From Aquanectria penicillioides (taxonomy: Eukaryota; Ascomycota; Sordariomycetes; Hypocreales; Nectriaceae): a stretch of DNA of 64,000 nucleotides. Both the position numbers and the translations under genes were made by a program. Below the pieces are notes generated by a model. The model did not search any database. It was not told the DNA's origin and worked only from the letters and a program-made list of their open reading frames with translations. The DNA lies in NCBI GenBank assembly GCA_003415625.1, contig PYIU01000002.1, positions 4,588,001 through 4,652,000 of the forward strand, in the 5' to 3' direction. Below are positions 19,878 to 31,898 of the stretch, piece after piece. The first letter of the stretch is position 1. Each line of letters starts with the position of its first letter.

Positions 19878-22257
19878 ACGTGGGCTACGCAAGGTTGCGA
19901 ACTGAGGGCTTTGAGCGTGTTTACCATTACAGTGGGCTTTGTGGGCTGTCCTTTCAAAACAAGTTGGGCTCCATCGTGGAGTTGTGGGCTTTGAGAATGC
20001 GCTTCAAGCATGAGGCAATGTCAGACCTGGGGACTATTTCACTTGGGGACCGTGGGCTCGTGGCATCACACAGATGGCGTCGTCACTAACGCCTCTTGGC
20101 TTTTTGATGTCTGGTTCGAAACATAATTGTTGGCCGTGTCGACATGACACCACGTGGGCTTCTGAGGGATTTGACGGCTCCTATTGGGAAGAATCTCCCA
20201 TTGTCTCGCTTATCATTGAGGCTCTGGGCAGGGGACCAAGTTGGTTCGCGCGTGAAAACTTCTGAGGGTCCTGGGGCTTTTCGAAATGCCGTTACATGGA
20301 CAGGATCTCGCTCGCTTGCGCGCACGATCCCAGTCCCTGGCCACCTTGTACACTTGCATCCAAACCGCGTTTTGTTTTTTCTGTATCGGTAAGTATACCA
20401 CTGCCGCATGCTTTTCCATGAACTTTATGGGCATTCCACGTATCCTAGGTAGAGGCGTAATAAAAGTTGCATCATGTTTTACGATTTAAAAGAAATGACG
20501 TCACGGCTCCAGTGAATTTGGTGAATGTCCTCCTGATGAGTAGTGCGAGTCGAACGATTTAAGCCCAGGTCAGGTGTTGTACTGTTTGAGGTCTCGACTG
20601 TAGATCAGAACCGCCGAGTTATGGGCTCACTCAAGAGCTGAGGACAGGATGACCTGGAGGGGGACTAGGAGGCTGTGGCCTATCAAGTTGACTGTTGCAA
20701 CCTGCAGAGCGTGGCGCGTTGGGGATGGACGAAGGCGGAGTCTGAGACAGCGCGTGCAATGTGTCCAGTTGCAAGGTAGCCCACACACGCATGGACGCGT
20801 GAGTGAGTGAGTAGTGACTGTTATATGCTCACCTCTGCTCATCACACGGTTGCCCGCATTCCATGCGACGATTGTTGAAGGGGTGTGGGGCAATGTCCAT
20901 GATGACAGAGGGGGGCAGAAAGGGGGGGTGGAGGGGGCAGGCTCAACAAGTAGGGAGTTTATTTGGGCATCGTTTTGTTCCTCCGCATTTTTCATGTTTT
21001 CTTTTTATTTTCTTTTTCTTTGTCCCTTTGTCGTGCGTGTGCGCCGGATATTTATTGAGACGTGTGTACGGATATGTAAGTGTGTGTATGTGTGTGTGTG
21101 CATGGCCGCAATGCAGGCAAGGAGAGACCTTGTCACATCGGTTGGATGTCGCAGGTATGGAAACATTCAGCGTGGGAACGGAATCCGCCATGGCAGGCGA
21201 TGGCGGCGTCTGATGATGCCATCCAGCCCAGAACTGGGGCGGGAAATGCCAGGGCTATGTAATAACTAGATTCAGATCAGGGTACCTAAGGCAGATCGAT
21301 AAGCCTTGATGGAGGTGCTCGGCAGGGTAGGCACAGTACAAACGGTGCCCGTTGCCTAAGGTAGGTACCTAGGTAGGTACCTACCTAGCATCCCCATCCC
21401 CATCCTAGAATGCCGCTTTACAGTGCCGCTCTATTGTTGTTGCTCCGCTTTTCAGGCTCTAATTTGCTTTGGTCGGCTCCGCTTCGCTGGACACACATAC
21501 ACACACGTACATTTACACGTCTTGTCCGTTTGCGTGCCCGCGTGGATGTGGATTTCTGTGAATGTGTTTCTGGACGCCTTTGAACTGCTTTGGGCAACCC
21601 CCGCTTGTGCTCATGACCCGGCCGGTTCGTGCACCTGAGCCGGGCGGGGCGCTGCGTACCGCTACATGTCAATAGCTGCCTCACCGCCCTCGGGACCACC
21701 CAGCACAGTGCGCGACTGTACCGTCGTCATCGTTGGGAGCTGCTCAAAACGGCTTGCGCGGACGAGAAACGCGATAGGTTTCCAAGCAGATTGCCGTCAA
21801 TCGAGCAACGGCGCGTGATGCGCTCGCACTGTCCCCACACCCACACCCCTTGTACCAGTACCCAGATCGTTATCGACGTGCAACTGGGCTTGCTCTCGTG
21901 CTCCAACAAAGGCAACCCAAACCACAACTCGATCCATCCCTCACCGACCCAGCCCCGACTTCGCTGCCCTCGTCATCTTCACAGCCTCCTTTTTTTTGTG
22001 TTCCCTTTTATTTCATTAACTTGCCGACACATCTCATCTCGTTTTCGTCATCTCGAACACGACCGAAACTATCGTCCCGGACCTGCCGCCTATCTAGATC
22101 GGTATCATCAGATAAGCGGGGGTGCGCAGCGCGCCCAAGAACCCCCCACGTTGCGCTGGCAGTTATTTGTCACGGCCTTTCCATCTCAAGTGCTTTCCAA
22201 CAGGCCCTTTCCGAAGGAACTCTCAGTCGCTTCATCAACACAAACACCAAAGAAACC
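19878..22257. other. Intergenic, 2.4 kb
   Basis: No convincing gene. It contains GTGAGT repeats near 20800, a GT-rich tract (about 21040-21105), a palindromic TAGGTACCTAGGTAGGTACC block at 21358-21388 and a CT-rich leader before 22258. Long ORFs that enter the next gene from here are upstream extensions without support. Confidence 0.5.
21358..21388. repeat. TAGGTACCTA palindrome cluster
   Basis: Two overlapping copies of the palindrome TAGGTACCTA with ACCTACCTAG flanks. Similar short copies recur in other intergenic regions of this window. Confidence 0.7.
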
Positions 22258-23506
22258 ATGGAAGATCAAACGGGCCAAAGTTGGCAAGGAAGCAGGTTGT
22301 CGCGAACCGGGACTACACGGTCGAGCCCAGGACTTCCCCAGCAGAGACGCTTTGATGGTTCGTCTTCCCCCCTATTCCGGCCATCGCGCTTCTCAACTAA
22401 CCAACCTAGAATCATGGGTGGAGGTATCTTCACAGCCTTCTTCATCTTCCCTTTCGAGCATCGGCGATGAAATCGTTACCACAGGACTGCGCGTCGGAGG
22501 TCCCTACGTCCGCCGTCGGCGCTTGCAGCCTCCGGCTAGATCCCTTCCACAACAATCTACAGCTATCCACGCTACATCCGAGGCAAGCAGCCAGGAGGAA
22601 TACGAGGAGAGCGAGAGCGAAAGTGAAGAGGATAGGCTGTTGACAAGTTCGACGGAGAACATGCAACCGTCTGAGGGGGACGCGGATATGGACTCGGATG
22701 GCGACTCGGATGGCGATAACGTCACCGCGCTAGGGCGAGTATCTGACCAACCCGTATTTCGACCACAGCCAAATGCCTTTACCCATCCCCCACCACACCA
22801 ACCTCACAGAAGCAACTCAGATGCCTCAGCCATACCTCCCCATCCCCACAGTGGTTTCACACGTCCTTCATTTTCCCAGCGGCCCCAAAATCGAAACCGC
22901 CAAACGGCCCCCAGCTTCATGTCCCCATCTGTTCGTGAGGAGAACGATGCTGCCCTGAGAGCATCTCTGACTACTCTCCTCTCCTGCGCAGCCGCCGCAC
23001 GAGGCTTGCCCAAATCTAAGGAAGAAGTTGAGGCCCAGAGAGCTTTGAACACGGGAGTGGGCCCCAGCTCGCAGCCCATGGAGTTGCGACTGGTTCCGGA
23101 GTCGGAGTTGGATGCGGAGCCACGGCAGGCCCAACGGGCGACGCCGTCCCCACCCCGAAAACGGGCCTCCCCAACCAGGTCCGCATCTACTGACAAGGCC
23201 AGACACGGTGGCGTGACCGGCTCGGCACCACGGACGTCCAAGAAGAAGAGGACGGCTCAGTCTGAAGAAGCACTCATCTCCCCTACTCTCCTTACCTGGG
23301 TTGTCAGTGCTGGTGTCGTTGTTCTTGTCTCTGTCGTCGGTTTCGGAGCTGGATATGTCATCGGCAGAGAGGTAGGCAAGCAGGAGGCGCTAGCGGTTAG
23401 CGTTGGCAGTGTTAACGATACGACGTCTTGCGGCGGTGAGGTTATCCGATCATCTGGGAGCGGGCTGCGGAAGCTCCGATTTGTGGGCAAGAGCATCGTG
23501 GCTTAA
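22258..23506 (+). CDS. Orphan protein with single C-terminal membrane segment
   Basis: Exons 22258-22357 and 22410-23506 (52-bp intron, branch CTAAC, acceptor CCTAG) give 398 residues beginning MEDQTGQSWQGSRLSRTGTT. I chose this ATG because the spliced frame then reads cleanly and the upstream sequence is a CT-rich leader with stops in the exon 1 frame further up. Residues up to about 330 are Ser/Pro-rich with an acidic stretch (YEESESESEEDR). A basic patch (SKKKRTAQ) precedes one hydrophobic helix, LLTWVVSAGVVVLVSVVGFG, with Gly-rich packing faces, followed by a short tail. A type II or tail-anchored-like topology is plausible. I recognise no named family; the layout is intact and looks conserved rather than random. 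Confidence 0.7.
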
Positions 23507-26207
23507 ATCTGGTTGGTTCCAGGAAGTTTTCTTCATTTTTACTTGGACCCAACAGGAGCGGGCCGGTCTCCGTTCCAGACAGTGAACCTTGGGGCTGCCC
23601 TGGGGCGTTAAGGACTGATGAGTGATGTGCTCTCACGAGATATGCGAGCCACGGTCCAGTCGAAACAATCTCGGCGTTATTTTCCCTTTTGCAGGCACGG
23701 GCACGGCATGGCATGTTTGTTTCTTTGTTTGAATTTTGGTCATCGAAATTGGTTGGGATACACTAGGGGCTCCTGGAAGGCAAGGTCGGCATAGTCAGTT
23801 AATCATTGGGATCAGGTACCGTACTAGGTAGATACTCCAATCAAAGGCGTCTGTGATTTCAATTCTACGATCGTATTGGCAGTGAGTGAGACCATGTTGA
23901 TGAGGTTACTTCAAGTGCCAAGTATCTGGATCAGGTGAGATGCTCTTGGTGCGGCTTTGTGGCACACACCAGTAGGTGAGCACAACCGGGGTCCTAATTA
24001 CCCCATAGGGAAGTTAGCTATTTACTTTTCCGGTAGAACCAAATAGAGACAAGATAGTGATAGGTTAAGAGTGCGGTATGATAGATATTGCTCCCCCAGC
24101 TGGTGGATGAGGGCGATCCTGATACTGTGCTTTCCTACATGGCTGTGAGAAAAACAACAAATACGGGCCTGGAATCGATTTCACTCCACATCTAGCTTGC
24201 ATAACGTCGCAGATTTGGGTCATAGAAGATCAGGTAAAAGACGCAACTCTAACTACCTCTATTCAGAGGGCCGGTTGTCTATCCGTAGACGGAGGTGGGC
24301 TAAAATGAGAAGGAGGTCAGGTTCGGTTCGCAGGACTCGGCAGAAGATCCGAGACAAGACGAATCTCTAGTCGAGCCAATGAAGATACCGACAATAATAA
24401 GAAACACGTTGTTTTCATGTAGTTTCAAACTGGCGGAAGCAACATGTAAGAAAAGAAAAAAAAAAAGCTGTCAGCACCCTGGCAGTAGACTGGTCGTAAT
24501 CGTTCTTTTCTTCGTTCGGCAGTGCTCCCCAATGGCCACTGTCAATTAATAACCAAATGATGGGGGAAGCCGCACTGCATTGCGAGCACGAGAAATGTGC
24601 TGTCGCGTGGCTGGTATTCTTGGATCCCGAAAGTCTCCTGATCCCCCGGAGCGGCCCCCTTGTCCGGTCAATCAAGTCGGCCTGGATAGACGGCAGAGCA
24701 CGGGTCGGCGGGGGAGGCGGGGGGTGTTAAGGTTCTAGACGCCGGGCCGGGGGACAGCAAGACCCAGCGTTTTTGGGGTTTCAGGGCCACGCACCCGCAC
24801 CCGCACCGAATAGAGGACCCCGTCCCGAATACGGAAGGCTGCGGGGGCTGCCGATGTTGCACGTTCGAGTCGAGCGTCGCCAGCAGGTCAGCCCACCAGC
24901 GGGGCGGAGGCACGGCAGTCAATGATCGGAGCGATCCGGGTTGGGATGGGATGAGGAATTGAATTCGATGGGACAGGATAGGACAGAAGAGGCGATGCGA
25001 TGGTGAGAAGGGAGCCAGGGGAGCAAGGAGGCCTGTTTTGCGGTTGGGCATGGGTGATTTTTTTTTTCTCCCCTTGCACTCTTTGTTGCACTTGTCTAGA
25101 TGGTCGGGTCTAGTTTGTTTGAATGCAGGAGGAGAAGGAGATGCTCAATTGCATCAATGAACGGCCATGATTGGCGTCCACCTCCAATGTCCATCACGGA
25201 ATTGTAACCGTTTTCCTAACGGTCAAGTTAACGTGTCGAGCAACGACTGAACAAAATGCCCTCTCATGCTATAATATCTGATGAAACCGAACATTCGCCC
25301 ATTCATATCCCAGGTGCAGGTCAGCATCTGTCAGCATCTTGTACAGGGCAGATGCCATGAGGGCCTTACAAGGGCGGGCGTGCATGCGGTACCTGATTGC
25401 GAACAGCATGTGAATCTGGCATGGAGATGATGGCGACTGACCTCACATGAGGGGCAAACGAAAAAGAAAAAGGACAAAACAAAAAGCCATTGACCAATTA
25501 GCCAACTGGCAAAGTGGGAAAATGGCCTTATTCATCGGGTTCACCAGGGATCGGGACTGGGAAGAGAACCAGGCAAAGGAAGCAGGAGCACGGCGCACAG
25601 GGTGGTGGTGGGCGGTGACGGCTGCCATGGGAGAGGGAGGGAGGTTGAGGTCGCTTTCTTATTCGGATCAGAGCTTCCCCAAGCCAAACTGCGACAACAG
25701 ACGGCAATTGGGAGGAGGGAGCGGGAAGCCCAATCAACATTGCCGCTGCCAAGTCATCAGCCCATCATTTTTGATAGGAGGGACGGCCCCTTATTTCACA
25801 ATTGACGATACTACGTGCTACTACGCTGCACAGAGTACCGAGGAATAGGCGTGTTAAGGGACCGAAAAAAAAAATTAGGTAAATAAAGAAGCGGCGCGCC
25901 AGAGCCCACTAACAAACAGCCAGGGGGGGCAAGCAAATTGGGGACTTGGGAGCCAGGGCGACGGCATCACCCGTCAACTGTACGCAGCATCTGGGACGAT
26001 ACAAACGGGCCAACTAGCCCAGGGGTGAAAAGCGTCACATCATGCACCGTTGCGATCCCCGCCGCTATACGCCAGAGCGATGGATGGACACAACAAAAGA
26101 GGCTCTGTCCCAAGTTGGACGGATAGATTATTGGCAAGCGCGTGGGAACGGAAGTGAAAAAGGTGTGGTGGGGGATCTCGTTTTGAGCGAGATACGAATA
26201 CGATCGG

Positions 26208-26212
26208 CCAAT
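26208..26212 (+). promoter_or_regulatory. CCAAT box upstream of CYP51
   Basis: CCAAT about 790 bases before the ATG. In aspergilli the CCAAT-binding complex and the sterol regulator SrbA act on cyp51 promoters. A nearby ATCACCC (25966-25972) resembles half of an SrbA site. Both are short matches that could occur by chance. Confidence 0.25.
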
Positions 26213-26763
26213 GAGGGCGCGCCGGGCGGCCGTCCCCAAGCCGACTGTCTGTGCCAGTGCCGTTCGAGACAGGGAACCGAATGGGCAATTGCCAGGCACC
26301 ACATCGCACCGCACTGCACCGCACCAGCCAACTTACAAGCACTGGGCCATGGAGATGGAGCCAAGAGTGCAGACATGACGGGGAGCCACAGGGACCTACA
26401 GGGAGCTCCAGGGCAGCACGACGGTCCCGGCGGCACAGCACGGAACCCGCCTACGGACGTACTATGCAGAGAGATGCCTGCAGGGGGGGCAGCCCAGGAG
26501 GGGGAAGGAAGGCAACACACCGCCTGGCTGGTTGATTGGACTTTTTTGGGGAGGTGCGCGTCGTAGTATACTAACTATGGTAGGTAGCACACTCACACTG
26601 CCTCCCTCATCTGGATCGCCTTTCGAGGCGTCTTTTCGTTGTGGGTCTCGTGCATTCCCCCAAACTGACGGGCTGGCTCCCCACCCAAACCCCCCTTGTC
26701 AGGCCTCTTGTCTCTGGTCCCCTTGTCGGAAAAAAGCGTCGGGGGCAATTACATATCAGTTAA

Positions 26764-26995
26764 TCTCCTTCGCGCCTTGATTCCTCTTCTTCTTCTCCAT
26801 CCTCCTCGTCCGTCTTGGTTGCTGCTTCTAGTTCCTCTTCTCATAAGGGTACTTGAATAGCAAGCTCCCTCTCTTCTCCTCCTCGAGCTCTCGGGCCCGT
26901 TGCTTGTTTTCTTTTCTTTCCCTTCCCAATTCAACTTCCGGGGGAATTGCACGCAACCAACTAGTACGACAAAACAACCTGCCCGACTCTTCACC
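26764..26995 (+). promoter_or_regulatory. Pyrimidine-rich leader of CYP51
   Basis: CT-rich stretch (TTCCTCTTCTTCTTCTCC type) ending in TTCACC directly before the ATG. Such tracts often mark transcription starts of well-expressed fungal genes. Confidence 0.5.
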
Positions 26996-28794
26996 ATGGG
27001 CCTCATCCAAGAGCTCGCGAGCCACCCGCTCGCCCAGGAGTTCCTGGCCCTGGGACTCGGTCCCCAGATCGCCATTGGCTTTGCTGCCTTCATCGTCCTC
27101 TCCGTCTTCCTCAATGTCACCAGCCAGATCCTCTTCAAGAACCCCAACGAGCCCCCTCTGGTCTTCCACTGGTTCCCTCTTATCGGCAGCACCATCACTT
27201 ATGGCATGGACCCTCCCCGCTTCTTCAAGGAGAACCGCGCCAAGGTTAGTTCTACAAGTCCTCCAATCACCGTGTTATCAATGCACAATCACCACGCAAC
27301 ACTGTCCCCCCCCCCCTCGAAGCATTCCTACTACCAATTGAAAGCTAACTGGTTTCACCCTTCCTCTCTAGTTCGGCGATGTCTTCACCTTTGTTCTCCT
27401 CGGAAAGAAGACCACTGTTGCTGTTGGACCTTCTGGCAATGACTTCATTCTCAACGGAAAGCTCAAGGATGTGTCTGCCGAAGAAATTTATACCGTCCTC
27501 ACCACCCCCGTCTTCGGCAAGGATGTTGTCTACGACTGCCCCAACGCCAAGCTCATGGAGCAGAAGAAGGTTCGCAATGATCCCCTCTACTCTAGTTTAT
27601 TCTGGTCCTTCGCAGATATAAAGTGTCCATGTTGCTAATTCGCCTTCTCACCGATAGTTCATGAAGATCGCTCTTACCACTGATGCTTTCCGATCCTACG
27701 TTCCCATCGTATCTGGCGAGATCCGCGACTACTTCAAGCGAAACGCCGGCTTCAAGGGCAAGTCTGGTGTCGTCGATATCCCCAAGAAGATGGCCGAGAT
27801 CACCATTTTCACCGCCTCCCACGCTCTTCAGGGCAGCGCCATCCGCAACAAGTTTGATGAGTCCCTCGCCGCTCTCTACCACGACCTCGACATGGGCTTC
27901 ACTCCCATCAACTTCATGCTTCACTGGGCCCCTCTTCCCTGGAACCGCAAGCGTGACCATGCCCAGCGCACCGTTGCCAAGATCTACATGGACACCATCA
28001 AGGAGCGCCGCGCCATGGGCGACGAGGATACTGAGCTCGACATGATGAAGCACCTCATGAACTCTACCTACAAGAACGGCACCAAGGTTCCCGACCACGA
28101 GATTGCTCACATGATGATTGCCCTCCTCATGGCTGGCCAGCACTCTTCGTCTTCTACCAGCTCCTGGATCATGCTCCGCCTTGCTCAGTACCCCCAGATC
28201 ATTGAGGACCTCTACCAGGAGCAGGTCAAGGCTCTCGGTGCCGATCTCCCCCCTCTGAAATGGGAGGACCTCGCCAAGCTACCCCTGAACCAGGCCATCA
28301 TCAAGGAAACTCTCCGCCTTCACGCTCCCATTCACTCCATCATGCGCGCCGTCAAGTCCCCCATGTCTGTCCCCGGTACCAAGTATGTTATCCCAACCAG
28401 CCACACTCTTCTGGCCGCTCCAGGTGTCAGCGCCTCCGACCCTGCCTACTTCCCCAACCCCGACCACTGGGACCCTCACCGATGGATTGAAGGCTCTCCC
28501 AACGCTCCCACCATGGCCCGCAGCAATGAGGAGGAGGAAGAGAAGATCGACTACGGTTACGGCCTTGTCAGCAAGGGTTCTGCCTCCCCGTACCTGCCTT
28601 TCGGTGCCGGTCGTCACCGCTGCATTGGTGAGCACTTTGCCAACCTCCAGCTCCAGACCATCGTGGCCGAGGTTGTCCGTGAGTTCAAGTTCCGCAACGT
28701 TGACGGCGGCAACACTCTCATCGACACCGATTATGCATCGCTCTTCTCGCGACCTCTTGAGCCTGCCAACATCCACTGGGAGAGGCGCAACTAG
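26996..28794 (+). CDS. CYP51: Lanosterol/eburicol 14-alpha-demethylase CYP51
   Basis: Exons 26996-27244, 27372-27569 and 27658-28794 splice to 527 residues, the usual CYP51 length, with no frameshift. An N-terminal hydrophobic segment anchors it in the ER. P450 landmarks are all present: the substrate-recognition region [16 protein letters not shown], the I-helix [12 protein letters not shown], the K-helix ExxR in KETLRLH, and the haem loop [14 protein letters not shown] with the ligating Cys. The enzyme removes the 14-alpha methyl group in ergosterol synthesis and is the target of azole antifungals. The substrate-pocket tyrosines and the Gly residues of the haem loop look like the family norm. 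From memory the N-terminus ([14 protein letters not shown]) most resembles the CYP51B paralogue of Sordariomycetes; that assignment needs a tree. The codon bias suggests high expression. Confidence 0.97.
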
Positions 28795-29431
28795 ATTATT
28801 GAGTTTGAGTGAAGAAAACGAAACTTGTATATATGCAGCAATGCGACAGGCGTGCTGAGGAGTTGAGAGCATAATGACTGGGATGGTATAAAAACACGTT
28901 TGGTTTGCACTGCCGGCAAAGAGACTCGGCGATTTATATATACATCTCTTAATACGAAAGACTGTTAAAATGAATGAAGCCGTGCAAGTTGAAATTCTGA
29001 CACAAGTAATGTGACATGTCGAGCGTTGGCTGTCATGGATGCTGATACAAGGGCATCAGCTCTGGGGCAATCGGCATGGTTATCCGATTGGAACCCCACT
29101 TTACCTCTTCGGGGGTGACCACGACATCATGACACCAAACTATAAGACGTAGCCCGAAACGCTGCATCGTCGTCATCGTTCTGTGTTTGTTCTCGTTTGA
29201 AATATCTGAGTAAATTCTTTGACATTGAAATCCATCAGCTAGAGAAGTACAATGCGTATGCCCAGTATTGAAACTCGCCAACATATTTGCTGACTAGGTA
29301 GCTAGGCTAACTAATTTGATTCATACTTGCTTCATCACCAACTACTCACTCAACGAGGGCAAGGAATTGAATCACGGCTTTCGCTATTTGGCTTATTCAA
29401 AGACAGAAAAAAAGAAGGAGTGTTAAAAAAA
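28795..29431. other. Intergenic
   Basis: CYP51 3' UTR and promoter of the DUF3074 gene. A TAGGTAGCTAGG motif lies near 29296. No gene recognised. Confidence 0.5.
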
Positions 29432-30336
29432 ATGGGCCAAGAATATGGTCCTCTCGTTCGACTCTGGGGCATCGACCCTTCTCAACTACCCCCTTTGAAG
29501 GCCAAAGGCGATGATCTCAAGCCATTTCTCACATCGATTCTCAATGAAGCCTTGCCGTTTATCAGCAACATTTCGTCGCAACCTTCGACTGACGGCTCGG
29601 AATGGAAAACTAAATCTCTGAAAATATTTCCTAATTCCGCTGCTCCCGTCCAGCTATTTGAGCGGACCGTGGCAGCCGAGCAACTCCGGGCCGTCGTCCA
29701 GAAGCATAGTCCTCCTAGCATTGATGTCGCAAACGTTCGCCCCGAAACGTGGGCACTTCGACAGAGCATTCACGAAAATTCTGCCGCCAAGGGAACGGCA
29801 ACTTGGGAGGAGTTCGTGACGTGCTTCAAGGAGCGGCACGCCGAGGCAGAGAAGGAGTTTACACCGAACATCCTTGACACGAAGCTGCATCGCGAGTGGG
29901 ACTGCACAGGCATTGAAGTCGAGGCCGGCGGCGCAACGTGGATGGACTGGACGCTAAAGTCTGAGGAATCAATTCACCAGCTCCCTGCGCCGCTGAACAA
30001 GCGCGTGTTCCCCGTGGTGCAAGTGACAACGGCAGTGCGCGGGCGGCGGGAGGTTTTGGTGGTGCAAATTGCGGCCCGGCCGGGAGCCAACGGCAAGGGA
30101 AACGAGAGCTTGGTGCGGGCGGCATACTCAAGCGTGGAGACGGTCAAGGAGACGCCCGATGGCAAGATCGAGTGGATCATGGGGACGGCGTCGAACGCGA
30201 GGGGGTCTTACCGGCGTGGATGCAGCGGATGGCGGTGCCGGGGCAGATCGCCAAGGACGTGGACATGTTTATGCGGTGGGTTGGGAGAGAGAGAGAGAGA
30301 AATAGCAGCGGCATATTGAAGAAGAGTTCTTCGTAA
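29432..30336 (+). CDS. DUF3074 (START-like) protein, one frameshift
   Basis: ATG 29432-29434 (after an A run) begins MGQEYGPLVRLWGIDPSQLP. The body has features of the fungal DUF3074 family, a START/Bet v1-like lipid-binding fold: TWEEFVTCFKERHAEAEKEF, the Trp-rich KLHREWDCTGIEVE, and RVFPVVQVTT. The C-terminal signature lies in another frame: after ASNARG the frame shifts at the G run 30201-30205 and continues LPAWMQRMAVPGQIAKDVDM then FMRWV, ending at TAA 30334-30336. One extra G gives about 301 residues and an exact reading frame. Ligand unknown. The break looks like a base under-call rather than decay, since the shifted part is fully conserved in style. Confidence 0.8.
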
Positions 30337-30863
30337 AGACAGAGAGCAAGATGGGTGGCTAAGAGCGTGTGTATAGCGGTGGCAATGATGTGAGAAGAAT
30401 GCTGTGGACAGTGGGGAGTATCACAACATTAACCTTCAACGGCGTAAGTAGTTTTATATAGGTAGATACCTAAAAATCTATTTATCATTTCATCCAACCC
30501 TCTTTTAGTTTTATGTCCCTCGCTTTCATTATATCGATGGTAGCTCTGGGCCAATCACCATAGAGCATGTCGTACCAACTCAGTTGTGAATTACTCCTTC
30601 CACCTTGGCACCTTCCTCGACTGAGCTCCTGCCTTTCTCAAAACCGGTTCCCAAAACCCCACCCCTCAATTCAAATCCATTTAGTCAAGGCCCAGGGTTC
30701 CTTCTCTTTTAAATCCCTTCATTCTCAATACTGCTCCTCTACTGATTTCAGAGTTCCAACTGAGCATCGGCCTATGGTTGTCGTTCTTCGTCTTCTCCGG
30801 CATTTGTTCAGTCATATTATCCCCCAATACCACTTCCAAAGTCGTTAAAGCCAAATTTTCAAA
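30337..30863. other. Intergenic
   Basis: 3' UTR of the DUF3074 gene and leader of the coiled-coil gene; includes TAGGTAGATACCTA near 30461. Nothing else. Confidence 0.5.
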
Positions 30864-31898
30864 ATGCCAAAGGCCATGATGCAAAAGCGCCGTCGCTCAG
30901 TGCCTCCAGGGATGGCGCCCAATCCAAATCCAAGCCCACGTCCAACGAACAGCGCCGTTCCAGTACTGGCATCAACGACCTCATCTTCAAGCCCTCCAAA
31001 TGCTACCAACCGGTCCTCAAAACTTCTCTCTCAGGCTAGTGCCCTTGCAAATATGACTTTTGAACTTAACCTCCGCGCCGTCTGCGGGCATGCAGAGCGT
31101 CTCGATCGCGACGTCCGGGCCCTGCTCTTACAGTCCGAGCAGAACAAAACTTTTATGCGCGAAAACGGCGATCGGTTGTCAAATATTATGGCCGAGATTC
31201 ATTCTGTCAATGCCGCCATGGCCAAGGTTCAGGATGTACAGGAGAATCTCAAAGACGGTCTTGAAAAGCACCGACTAGAGACAGTCGAAGTGTTTCAGGG
31301 CTTTAAAAAAGAGGTTTTGGACATGAGGGGTCACCTTGACGGTGTTTGTGCCCAGCTTGACCAATTTCCAACTTGGGATGACATGAAGGAAGAAATCTTA
31401 GATTCTACTACGACTGCTGCGATAAAGGAGACAAATAACTTCCGCCGGACACCGAGACGGGCTGGCCACTCATCTCCAGACCAACAGAGTGAGAAACAAC
31501 TGTTGAGACGAAGTTGCAGACCGGCCTTGGCTAACTTTCAAGTAGAGAATGCCGTGGCCGATATCAGGACTCGCATACAGGAAACCATCAACTCCACTCG
31601 CCGCTGGAACCGCGATCATAAAACCAACCGTGGAACAGATTCCAAGTTCGCCATTCGATATCTCCAAAAACAATCTCAGCGCGATTCATCCATGGCTGTT
31701 CTGCTGCAGCGCTCGCTTCAGAAACGGATTCGTCATCGAGAGTCCTTAACCCCGGGAAGGACCTGGTCGCAGCCTAAGAGCCTGGAGGAATTGTGCTGCA
31801 ATGTGACATGGCAGGACATCACGGACATGGTCAAAGATGTCCTGGTTGTGAACGAGCAGCGAACTATCAAGCTCTTGAGACGAGGGACAGGGGCTTAA
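30864..31898 (+). CDS. Uncharacterised coiled-coil protein
   Basis: An intronless, intact 344-residue ORF from ATG 30864. A basic Ser/Pro-rich N-terminus (MPKAMMQKRRRSVPPGMAPN) of ~60 residues is followed by a predicted coiled coil from about residue 65 to 175 (HAERLDRDVRALLLQSEQNK, VNAAMAKVQDVQENLKDGLE). After that comes a basic region and a C-terminal segment, LEELCCNVTWQDITDMVKDV. There are no membrane or catalytic motifs. I do not recognise a family. Codon use is less biased than in the housekeeping neighbours, so it may be lineage-restricted. Confidence 0.55.
   Translation: MPKAMMQKRRRSVPPGMAPNPNPSPRPTNSAVPVLASTTSSSSPPNATNRSSKLLSQASALANMTFELNLRAVCGHAERLDRDVRALLLQSEQNKTFMRENGDRLSNIMAEIHSVNAAMAKVQDVQENLKDGLEKHRLETVEVFQGFKKEVLDMRGHLDGVCAQLDQFPTWDDMKEEILDSTTTAAIKETNNFRRTPRRAGHSSPDQQSEKQLLRRSCRPALANFQVENAVADIRTRIQETINSTRRWNRDHKTNRGTDSKFAIRYLQKQSQRDSSMAVLLQRSLQKRIRHRESLTPGRTWSQPKSLEELCCNVTWQDITDMVKDVLVVNEQRTIKLLRRGTGA

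Larger units (their letters stand above)
23507..26995. other. Intergenic, 3.5 kb, upstream of CYP51
   Basis: The longest spacer in the left half. It holds the 3' UTR of the orphan gene and an unusually long region upstream of CYP51. ORFs here are short or low-complexity. A CCAAT box lies at 26208-26212 and an ATCACCC element at 25966-25972. The last ~230 bases before the ATG are pyrimidine-rich. I see no tandem duplication in this promoter. Confidence 0.5.

Noticed and set aside
21629..22257. Upstream extension of the orphan membrane protein
   Set aside because: The long open frame is out of frame with the ATG at 22258 and becomes coding only after the intron; the extension is translated leader sequence.
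26208..26212. Tandem promoter duplication upstream of CYP51
   Set aside because: I looked for a repeated block around the CCAAT box and saw none.
28279..28872. 197-codon ORF antisense to CYP51
   Set aside because: Arises from third-position C bias of the CYP51 exon; no family features.
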